A stretch of 12,097 bases of DNA from Fidelibacterota bacterium. Its GTDB lineage: Bacteria > Fidelibacterota > UBA2242. Of this stretch, positions 6,550 through 12,097 are shown piece by piece. The position numbers and the translations under genes are program-made. How positions within the stretch are numbered: position 1 is the first letter of the stretch; the number at the start of each line of letters is the position of its first letter. The stretch covers positions 1 through 12,097 of the forward strand of contig DPVY01000113.1 of the NCBI GenBank assembly GCA_003527965.1, read 5' to 3'. The notes below the pieces were generated by a model. It was not told the DNA's origin, ran no database searches, and saw only the letters and a program-made list of their open reading frames with translations.

Positions 6550-7230
6550 ATGACGAACCAAAATGACAAAATATTCAGATCACATGTCAGAATAAATGAC
6601 AGCCTCCTTGGAAATCTTGAGAGACGTGCTTTACAATGGTTTGCTGGTAAAATGCCCGGCTGGGTAACGCCTGATATTTTGACCGGGATCGGATTAATAG
6701 CAACGGTTATTATATTTTGCGGATACTGGCTCAGTAATGTTTATCCAGGATTTCTCTGGTTGGCGAATTTTGGGTTTCTTCTAAACTGGTTCGGAGATAG
6801 TCTGGACGGAACCCTGGCCCGGTATCGCAAAATTGAGAGACCGAAATTCGGATTTTATATTGATCATACGGTTGATGCCATCGGGCAGATTTTTATTATA
6901 ATCGGTCTGGGGATATCGCCATATGTGACCTTCGATGTCGCATTATTGGCTATTATCGGTTATTTACTTCTTTCGGTTCATGTCTATATCCGCACCTACG
7001 TGATGGAAGTTTTTCGGATATCCTACTACAAAATGGGACCGACGGAGGTCCGCGTAATCCTGGTATTGTTCAATACTACCATGTTTTTTGCGGGAATACC
7101 CAAAGTTGAGATGTTGTCAATATTATTCACACTGTATGATATTTTAATACTTGCCGCCACCGGCGTTATGTTCGTGCTTTTTCTGGTATATTCCGTTAAA
7201 GGTGCAATCCAATTATCAAAATCGGACTAA
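6550..7230 (+). CDS. CDP-alcohol phosphatidyltransferase family protein
   Basis: This 226-residue integral membrane enzyme has the complete CDP-alcohol phosphotransferase signature: D83-x2-D86-G87-x2-A90-R91, nine residues, then G101-x3-D105-x3-D109. These Asp residues bind divalent metal and the CDP-linked donor, and D109 is the expected catalytic base. Several hydrophobic helices follow, up to about residue 220. The family moves a phosphoalcohol or phosphatidyl group onto an acceptor alcohol, as in synthesis of phosphatidylglycerol phosphate, phosphatidylserine or phosphoinositol lipids. The acceptor is not evident here. A gap of 107 nt separates it from the synthase, so it may have its own promoter, but strand and context make it a likely last operon member. 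A role in adding a phospho head group to a sphingoid or ceramide-like lipid is inference. No clear ribosome site precedes the ATG. Confidence 0.88.
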   Translation: MTNQNDKIFRSHVRINDSLLGNLERRALQWFAGKMPGWVTPDILTGIGLIATVIIFCGYWLSNVYPGFLWLANFGFLLNWFGDSLDGTLARYRKIERPKFGFYIDHTVDAIGQIFIIIGLGISPYVTFDVALLAIIGYLLLSVHVYIRTYVMEVFRISYYKMGPTEVRVILVLFNTTMFFAGIPKVEMLSILFTLYDILILAATGVMFVLFLVYSVKGAIQLSKSD

Positions 7231-7610
7231 AGAAAAGAGTAATTTTGGTTCCTTCTCAAATTCAGTGGGAATTATAAAAAAAGTCTCTTTCTTGAATCAA
7301 GTGGATAGGTCCGTTGTCTGTTGTCCGTAGACAATAATTCTTTGAGTTCAAAAATGGTGTAATAAATATGGATATTTTTCCTTATCTAAATAATTCCCGA
7401 AAGAGAAAAAATGCTCCTTGACAGAAAATAACGACTTATAATATGCTGTGGTCGTGTTACCGACTACGGGACACAGACAACAGGTTACGAAATTACCATC
7501 TTTAAACAAGAAGGAACTGTAATTTTAGACTCAGACTTGCTATTCCGGTACGTTAATTTTTACTCATTTTATAAAAGTCGGTAGAAATAATATCGGGTCA
7601 TCAGATCGAA
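7231..7610. other. Non-coding region between convergent genes
   Basis: This 380-nt stretch separates the end of the lipid operon from the end of the minus-strand kinase-like gene. I find no credible coding sequence. It contains a small palindrome CTTGAATCAAG (7291-7301) and an imperfect inverted repeat (7311-7335 with 7461-7484). No classical terminator with a stable stem and U-tract is evident for either converging unit, although one would be expected here. Confidence 0.7.
7311..7484. repeat. Imperfect inverted repeat around an unknown 125-bp core
   Basis: The left arm (7311-7335) contains TTGTCTGTTGTCCGTAG and the right arm (7461-7484) contains CTACGGGACACAGACAAC. They are reverse complements apart from small insertions and substitutions. 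The core is AT-rich with no open frame. No matching direct repeat lies outside the arms. It could be a decayed dispersed repeat or a large hairpin affecting transcript ends of the convergent genes. Confidence 0.5.
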
Positions 7611-9296
7611 TTATGATTTGCGATTCCGGAACATGTCCCAGATTAATTTCAGTCCGAAAACACTGGCAAGAAGGAAGCCTAGAACTCCAATTAACGGATA
7701 GCCAAATATTTTGGGCGCAATGGATGCCTGGATAATAAATGAAGAGCCGATTATGAGAGCCGAAATTATCATGGCAGCAGATAAACGGTTGGATGATTTA
7801 CCTAACTCGTCAACCAGGCGCTCGAGGTTTCTATGTTCGAATTGTATGGCAAATTTCCCACTCGCCACTTTATTAATAATGATGCGTGCCTTCTTTGGAA
7901 GTTCTTCCGCTAAAAGAGCAAGATCATCGATAAGAATCAGGCCTTCTCTAAATTTCCTTTTCGGGTCATAACGCCGCATAATTATTTTACGTAAATAAGG
8001 ACGCAGTTCCGAGACTGCATCAAACTCGGGATACAGCAGTCTTCCCAGACCCTCAGCCGTGAGTATGGCTTTTAAAGCCAAAGAAAGGCGCGGCGGAAGC
8101 ATCAAATGATAAGACTGAATAAGTTTGAAGAATTCATTCATCAAGATGCGTATTTCAAGTTCTTTTAGAGGAACACCATAATAGTTCTCGATAATATCGG
8201 CAATATCTGTTTTAAAAGCGTCAATATCAACCGTATAATCAACGATTCCAAGATGTTCAAACGCTCGGATTATTCTGTTTATATCTTTGCGTATAGCTCC
8301 AACAATAAGGTCACCCAGGTGGTCGATAGTTACTTCATCGATTTGCCCAACCATACCGTAGTCCAAAGGGGCAATCACGTTTTCAGGCAGTACCATTATA
8401 TTCCCGGAATGGGGATCGGCATGAAAAAAACCAAATTCAAATATCTGTCTGAAGCTCAGATGAGTACCGCGTTTTGCAATTGTCTGCCGGTCTAATCCCG
8501 CCTTTTCTATCATATCAATATTTGACGCTTTAATTCCGTCGACATAATCCATAACCAACAGGTTGGCGGAGCTGTATTCAGGATAGTACTGCGGTATAAA
8601 TATTGTCGGATCTGTGTCAAAGTTACGCTTAAACCGGGCGATATTCCGGCCTTCCTGAATAAAATCCAATTCATGATGAATTGACTTATCAAATTCATCT
8701 AATATTGCAACCGGGTCCTGGGTTATTTTGTCCTGAAAATATTTGCCCAGGACTCGCGCCAGATCGCCCAGAATCTCTATATCTACATCAATAGTTGCTC
8801 TCACTCCCGGTCGTTGTATCTTGAGAACAATATCTTTTCCATCTTTAAGTTTTCCGCGATGTACCTGGGCGATTGAGGCTACGGCTATCGATTCTTTGCT
8901 GATTTCAGAAAATATTTTGTATGGATCACTTTTCAGTTCATTACGCAAAACCTCTTCGATTTCTTCAAATGAAATAGGAGTCACCTCATCCTGTAATTTT
9001 TGAAATTCATAAGCAATGTCAGGCGGGATTAAATCGGGTCGCATACTCAGAATTTGACCCATTTTAATGAAAGTAGGACCGAGTTCCTCAATTGCATTGC
9101 GTAAGCGCTCCGTGCTTGGCTGGCTCGCCTTTTTATCGGATTTAAGACGAGGAATAAATTTTTCGCCAAAGCGGAGAATCAGGTCCTTACTGGCTGCATC
9201 GACCACATCATCAAAACCGTATTTCAGCAAAATCCTGATTACCTGATTATACCGGCGAAGGTGCCGCCAGGTGCGCGGGATTGCGTTAAATGTCAT
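7611..9296 (-). CDS. AarF/ABC1/UbiB-family atypical kinase-like protein
   Basis: This 561-residue protein belongs to the UbiB/ADCK atypical kinase-like family, membrane ATPases linked to ubiquinone synthesis and isoprenoid lipid handling. The family-defining K78-x-G80-Q81 lies in FIKMGQILSMRPDLIP. The alanine-rich loop ASIAQVHRG (140-148), the ATP-site lysine K159 in VLKIQRPGV, E209 in HHELDF, the catalytic-loop block FHADPHSGNI (291-300) and the metal-binding D312-Y-G all fit an intact active site. Two hydrophobic helices at about 505-525 and 533-553 would anchor the C-terminus, as in the family. Length is normal. The phasin-like gene lies 85 nt upstream on the same strand, so the two probably share a transcript. 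No other ubiquinone genes are nearby, so a general role in membrane lipid or quinone homeostasis is the safest reading. The symbol ubiB is withheld because orthology is not shown. Confidence 0.92.
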   Translation of the reverse strand: MTFNAIPRTWRHLRRYNQVIRILLKYGFDDVVDAASKDLILRFGEKFIPRLKSDKKASQPSTERLRNAIEELGPTFIKMGQILSMRPDLIPPDIAYEFQKLQDEVTPISFEEIEEVLRNELKSDPYKIFSEISKESIAVASIAQVHRGKLKDGKDIVLKIQRPGVRATIDVDIEILGDLARVLGKYFQDKITQDPVAILDEFDKSIHHELDFIQEGRNIARFKRNFDTDPTIFIPQYYPEYSSANLLVMDYVDGIKASNIDMIEKAGLDRQTIAKRGTHLSFRQIFEFGFFHADPHSGNIMVLPENVIAPLDYGMVGQIDEVTIDHLGDLIVGAIRKDINRIIRAFEHLGIVDYTVDIDAFKTDIADIIENYYGVPLKELEIRILMNEFFKLIQSYHLMLPPRLSLALKAILTAEGLGRLLYPEFDAVSELRPYLRKIIMRRYDPKRKFREGLILIDDLALLAEELPKKARIIINKVASGKFAIQFEHRNLERLVDELGKSSNRLSAAMIISALIIGSSFIIQASIAPKIFGYPLIGVLGFLLASVFGLKLIWDMFRNRKS

Positions 9297-9381
9297 TTAC
9301 TCATCCATAATTGGTTTTTAACAATATCCAAACCGAATAATAAATGTATCTGTTTCCCCCGGCTGAATACCAGAAGTGAAG

Positions 9382-9690
9382 CTATTTTTTATCGGCGCCG
9401 TGTTTCTGTTTGATATGATTTTTCAACCTTTTTTCAAGAGAATCAAGATCTTCTTTGGTGGCAATATTCAGTGTTTTCAGAACTTTTTTAACCTCCTCAC
9501 TGATGAAATTGCGCGCCTCCTCTTTACGTTTGTCGGCTTCTTTTAGGAGATCATTCAAAACACCGGGCTTTTCCTCACGCGACAATTCGCCTTTTTTAAC
9601 CAACTCTTCAATAATATCTTCGGCTTTTTCACGGGTAAGCGTAGCAGCGCCCAAACCAGCCAGGAAGATTTTTTTAATAATGTCCGACAT
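9382..9690 (-). CDS. Phasin-like small coiled-coil protein
   Basis: This is a 102-residue protein when started at the ATG complementary to 9688-9690, preceded 7 nt upstream by a strong GGAGGA site. An earlier in-frame ATG (complement of 9703-9705) overlaps that site and is unlikely. The protein opens with a short hydrophobic stretch (IFLAGLGAATLT), followed by REKAEDIIEELVKKGELS and a highly charged helical rest with a coiled-coil end (KEDLDSLEKRLKNHIKQ). This pattern matches the phasin-like or polyhydroxyalkanoate granule-associated family. Many members occur in organisms with no polyester synthase and may have other membrane or surface-binding roles. No PHA synthase is visible in this window. 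Its position directly upstream of a UbiB-family gene is a pairing I recall from other bacteria and suggests a shared function, perhaps helping the kinase bind a membrane, which is inference. Confidence 0.75.
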   Translation of the reverse strand: MSDIIKKIFLAGLGAATLTREKAEDIIEELVKKGELSREEKPGVLNDLLKEADKRKEEARNFISEEVKKVLKTLNIATKEDLDSLEKRLKNHIKQKHGADKK

Positions 9691-9697
9691 GATGCAT

Positions 9698-9703
9698 TCC
9701 TCC
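9698..9703 (-). promoter_or_regulatory. Ribosome binding site deciding the phasin-like gene start
   Basis: GGAGGA on the minus strand lies 7 nt before the ATG complementary to 9688-9690. It overlaps the longer candidate start and so favours the shorter, 102-residue protein beginning MSDIIKK. Confidence 0.8.
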
Positions 9704-9880
9704 ATTATTATTTATATTCTCTAGTTTTAATTTTAATGAATATATGTGTCTTATGCAAAATTTTTAAATTCACATATTTGAATACAGGATCGCACCAATT
9801 TAAGAAGGAAATACTGGCGCAAGTAAATATTCCCGCCACAGTAAGACAAGAAAAACGCTGAACTGTCTGTCTGGTTCGGT

Positions 9881-9945
9881 TGAGATCTCAGACTCAATCG
9901 CTTCCGGGACATCATGTTGAGTTTGTGACGCAGCGAAATCTGAGA
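9881..9945. repeat. Imperfect inverted repeat beside the tRNA gene
   Basis: The perfect palindrome TGAGATCTCA (9881-9890) overlaps one arm of a longer imperfect repeat: TCTCAGA (9886-9892) pairs with TCTGAGA (9939-9945), and TCGCT (9898-9902) pairs with AGCGA (9932-9936). The loop is long and no U-tract follows. It may be a degenerate dispersed intergenic repeat. The rest of the 9706-9965 gap shows no gene. Confidence 0.35.
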
Positions 9946-9965
9946 ATTATTTTCGTAAAGATTAG

Positions 9966-10052
9966 CGGAGAGACAGGGATTCGAACCCTGGGTACCGGTT
10001 AAGATACACACGCTTTCCAAGCGTGCTCCTTCAGCCACTCGGACACCTCTCC
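9966..10052 (-). tRNA. tRNA-Ser(GGA)
   Basis: The 87-nt minus-strand sequence folds as a class II tRNA. The acceptor strand GGAGAGG pairs with TCTCTCC, with one G-U pair, and the discriminator is G73. The anticodon stem CACGC/GCGTG encloses the loop TTGGAAA with anticodon GGA (plus-strand 10016-10018), which reads UCC and UCU. The long variable arm GTATC/GGTAC is diagnostic of serine. The T arm CAGGG-TTCGAAT-CCCTG is canonical. The 3' CCA is not encoded; the next bases are CTA. Confidence 0.97.
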
Positions 10053-10235
10053 AAAGAGCGACCTATTTTAAAGGTTTTTATCAGAATATCCAAGGAATAA
10101 TAGTCATGGTCTTATTCAGCATTTCAATCAGAATTCCGCCCTATTTTTTCAATTTCCTGTTATTTAAGTTAATTCGTTTTAAATTTACAAAGTATGGTTC
10201 AAGCAATTCAGTCGGAATTATTTGAAAAAAATCCT

Positions 10236-11897
10236 ATGGTATTAAAGATCTTTTTTAAATTTTTGTTTTTATTTTTTCTTATGACAGGTTGTGAAAAGAA
10301 TTTATCGGAGGAGCACGTGTTCTTAGCTATTATTAATGCCAGGGTCTGGACTGCAAATCCCAATCAGCCCTGGGCGGAGGCTATTGCAGTAAAAGACAAT
10401 CTGATCTTTAGCGTAGGATTGACTGATGAAATAAGATCAATCGTGTCTAAAAATACAAAAATAATTGATGCAGACGGAATGTTCGTAACTCCCGGATTTA
10501 CCGATTCTCATCTGCATCTTTTAGATGGTGGATTTCACCTCTCTTCTGTGCAATTGCGGGACGCAAAAACTCCGGCAGAATTCATAAATCGAATTGCTGA
10601 ATTTGCAAAAACATGTGAACCGGGCGACTGGATTCTGGGCGGCGATTGGGATCATAGTTTGTGGGGCGGCAAACTGCCGAACCATCATTGGATAGATGAA
10701 GTAACACTATCTAATCCGCTGTGGGTCAGTCGCTTAGATGGGCACATGGCTCTGGCTAATAGTCTTGCCTTAAAACTGGCAAATATCGACGAATTAACGA
10801 TTACGCCACCGGGTGGCACAATTGTCAAAGATAATCATGGTATACTTACTGGTATATTTAAAGATAATGCCATGGAATTAATGGAATCAGTCATATCGGA
10901 ACGGAGTGATTCGCTTAAATTCCGGGCGCTTGATGCTGCGATGGATCATCTTTTAAGCCACGGCGTCACATCAGTTCACCACATGGGCTCATGGGATGAT
11001 CTCCGGATTTTTGAACATTATAACAAAATGAAAAAACTCCGTATTCGCATATCGGCAGCGGTTCCTTTGTCAACATGGCAACGACTAAGAGAAAAAATCA
11101 AATCCGATGGCACCGGCGACAATTGGCTCCGCCCTGGCGGGTTAAAATCTTTTGTTGACGGCTCGCTTGGTTCACACACGGCCCTGTTTCATGGACCTTA
11201 TACAGACAAACCTACTGATACCGGTTTGCAGGTAACGCCTTGTGATGAATTAAAAAAATTGATTCTTGATGCCGATAAAGCCGGTCTTCAATTGATTACA
11301 CATGCGATTGGAGACAAAGCCAACACAATCATTCTCGATATTTATGAAGAAATCGCCCGTCAAAACGGTCTCCGGGATCGTCGCTTTCGGGTGGAACATG
11401 CTCAGCACCTGAAAAATTCAGATATTGAAAAATTCAAAAAACTTGAAGTAATCACCAGTATGCAGCCCTATCACTGTATTGACGACGGACGCTGGGCAGA
11501 ACCCTTGATCGGAGACCGGATTAAAACGACTTATGCCTTTCGCAGTCTGCTTGATTCCGGCGCTACGCTGGTATTTGGCAGCGATTGGTATGTCGCGCCC
11601 CCCATACCGATAATGGGAATCTATGCGGCAGTCACCCGTCGTACGCTGGATGATCTGAATCCGGACGGCTGGGTACCGGAGCAGAAGATTTCCGTCGAAG
11701 AAGCCTTGAAATGCTGTACCCTCTCCCCTGCTTATGCAACTTTTGAAGAGAATATCAAAGGCAGTATCGAACCCGGAAAACTCGCCGATCTGGTAATGAT
11801 CGACCGGGATTTAACAAAAATCAAACCCGAGACTATAAAAGATGCTCGTATTATGATAACAATTGTTGGCGGAAATATTGAGTTCCTGAGAAAATAA
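10236..11897 (+). CDS. Amidohydrolase 3 (YtcJ-like) family, putative lipoprotein
   Basis: This 553-residue protein is a metal-dependent amidohydrolase of the YtcJ/amidohydrolase-3 group, which hydrolyses N-acyl, formamide or related bonds; the substrate is unknown. Numbered from this start, the metal site H92-x-H94 lies in TDSHLHLLDGG. K304 and the SFVDGSLGSHTALF block, H356 in LITHAIGDKA, H388 in VEHAQHL and D450 in FGSDWYVAPPIPI complete a normal active site, and the closing GKLADLVMID is typical. The N-terminus MVLKIFFKFLFLFFLMTGC is a short basic, hydrophobic signal ending in a lipobox-like MTGC with Cys19, suggesting lipid anchoring outside the inner membrane. I chose the ATG at 10236 because it puts this signal at the very start. 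The in-frame ATG at 10194 would add 14 residues and cannot be excluded, since neither has a clear ribosome site. The gene appears monocistronic. Confidence 0.9.
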   Translation: MVLKIFFKFLFLFFLMTGCEKNLSEEHVFLAIINARVWTANPNQPWAEAIAVKDNLIFSVGLTDEIRSIVSKNTKIIDADGMFVTPGFTDSHLHLLDGGFHLSSVQLRDAKTPAEFINRIAEFAKTCEPGDWILGGDWDHSLWGGKLPNHHWIDEVTLSNPLWVSRLDGHMALANSLALKLANIDELTITPPGGTIVKDNHGILTGIFKDNAMELMESVISERSDSLKFRALDAAMDHLLSHGVTSVHHMGSWDDLRIFEHYNKMKKLRIRISAAVPLSTWQRLREKIKSDGTGDNWLRPGGLKSFVDGSLGSHTALFHGPYTDKPTDTGLQVTPCDELKKLILDADKAGLQLITHAIGDKANTIILDIYEEIARQNGLRDRRFRVEHAQHLKNSDIEKFKKLEVITSMQPYHCIDDGRWAEPLIGDRIKTTYAFRSLLDSGATLVFGSDWYVAPPIPIMGIYAAVTRRTLDDLNPDGWVPEQKISVEEALKCCTLSPAYATFEENIKGSIEPGKLADLVMIDRDLTKIKPETIKDARIMITIVGGNIEFLRK

Positions 11898-11920
11898 CCT
11901 TTCCCTTATAGATCACTGGA

Positions 11921-11939
11921 TACGGGGCTGCGCTCCGTA
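11921..11939. other. Small hairpin after the amidohydrolase gene
   Basis: TACGGGGC and GCTCCGTA form an 8-bp stem with one G-U pair and a TGC loop, 23 nt after the stop codon. No U-tract follows, so it is not a standard intrinsic terminator, though it could protect or mark the transcript end. Confidence 0.4.
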
Positions 11940-12011
11940 ACCAAACTGGACAGTATGTTATGTTGGGCAGGCTGTCAGGCGGGGAGCTACAGAACGAAGG
12001 GGAATAATATG

Positions 12012-12037
12012 TGTGTCTCCGCAGAAGCGGAGACACA
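12012..12037. other. Strong perfect 11-bp hairpin with AGAA tetraloop
   Basis: TGTGTCTCCGC pairs perfectly with GCGGAGACACA around an AGAA loop. The following bases (AGTGGTTCTTCC) lack a run of T, and the preceding strand lacks the A-run that a bidirectional terminator would show. It may be an atypical terminator or one copy of a palindromic intergenic repeat. The remainder of 11898-12097 shows no credible gene. Confidence 0.6.
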
Positions 12038-12097
12038 AGTGGTTCTTCCCTCGTCTTTATGCTACTGAGTATTATAGGATCAATGATTATTTGTTGT

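Noticed and set aside
7418..7442. TTGACA (7418-7423) and TATAAT (7437-7442) as a sigma-70 promoter
   Set aside because: The spacing is only 13 nt, too short for a usual promoter, and no plus-strand gene follows before 10.2 kb.
7711..9003. Plus-strand open frames of 80-86 codons inside the UbiB-type gene
   Set aside because: They are shadows of a well-conserved minus-strand protein and show no family motifs or ribosome sites.
9691..9705. Longer start (MEECIMSD) for the phasin-like protein
   Set aside because: The first ATG overlaps the GGAGGA ribosome site that serves the second ATG with ideal spacing.
9751..10038. Minus-strand open frame of 95 codons with the sequence LESVCILTGTQGSNPCLSA
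   Set aside because: It runs through most of tRNA-Ser, and that peptide is the usual translation of a tRNA-Ser sequence; the rest has no family likeness.
11851..12036. Minus-strand 61-codon open frame at the right end
   Set aside because: It overlaps the 3' end of the amidohydrolase and the 11-bp hairpin, has no recognisable motif, and looks like translated non-coding DNA.

Overview
The window is AT-rich, compactly coded bacterial chromosome. The gene set suggests a diderm of the FCB superphylum or a neighbouring candidate phylum (Bacteroidetes, Calditrichota, KSB1 or Marinimicrobia-like): an RND exporter, a serine palmitoyltransferase-like enzyme next to a large GNAT protein, a UbiB kinase beside a phasin-like protein, and a putative lipoprotein amidohydrolase. 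No rRNA or phylogenetic marker is present, so this placement is inference.

Positions 1-7230 hold a run of plus-strand genes that looks like a lipid biosynthesis and export operon: the 3' end of an RND/MMPL-type exporter, a patatin-like phospholipase, a radical SAM/SPASM enzyme, a GtrA-like membrane protein, a large GNAT-fold protein, a serine palmitoyltransferase-like alpha-oxoamine synthase, and a CDP-alcohol phosphatidyltransferase. Spacing is tight (a 4-nt gap, an 8-nt overlap, short gaps elsewhere). The synthase would condense an amino acid with an acyl thioester, the GNAT protein could N-acylate the product, the phosphatidyltransferase could add a polar head, and the patatin and exporter could remodel or move the lipid. 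No ketosphinganine reductase and no acyl carrier protein are seen here.

The operon is interrupted between the exporter and the patatin gene by a 479-bp unit (654-1132). It carries one gene, a GxxExxY-family PD-(D/E)XK-like protein. Its ends are inverted repeats made of an outer 9-bp GTAACTATT and three tandem 8-bp units of consensus CACAAAGA. The same 8-bp word, TAAAAATG, lies directly outside both ends, as a target-site duplication would. No transposase is present. The right-hand duplication contains the patatin start codon, so the insertion left that gene intact. This is the most interesting structure in the window.

Positions 7231-7610 are non-coding between convergent genes and hold an imperfect inverted repeat. 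On the minus strand follow an AarF/UbiB-type kinase-like gene, a small phasin-like gene upstream of it, and a tRNA-Ser(GGA). From about 10.2 kb a plus-strand amidohydrolase of the YtcJ type, with a probable lipoprotein signal, runs to 11897. The last 200 bases are non-coding and hold two hairpins.
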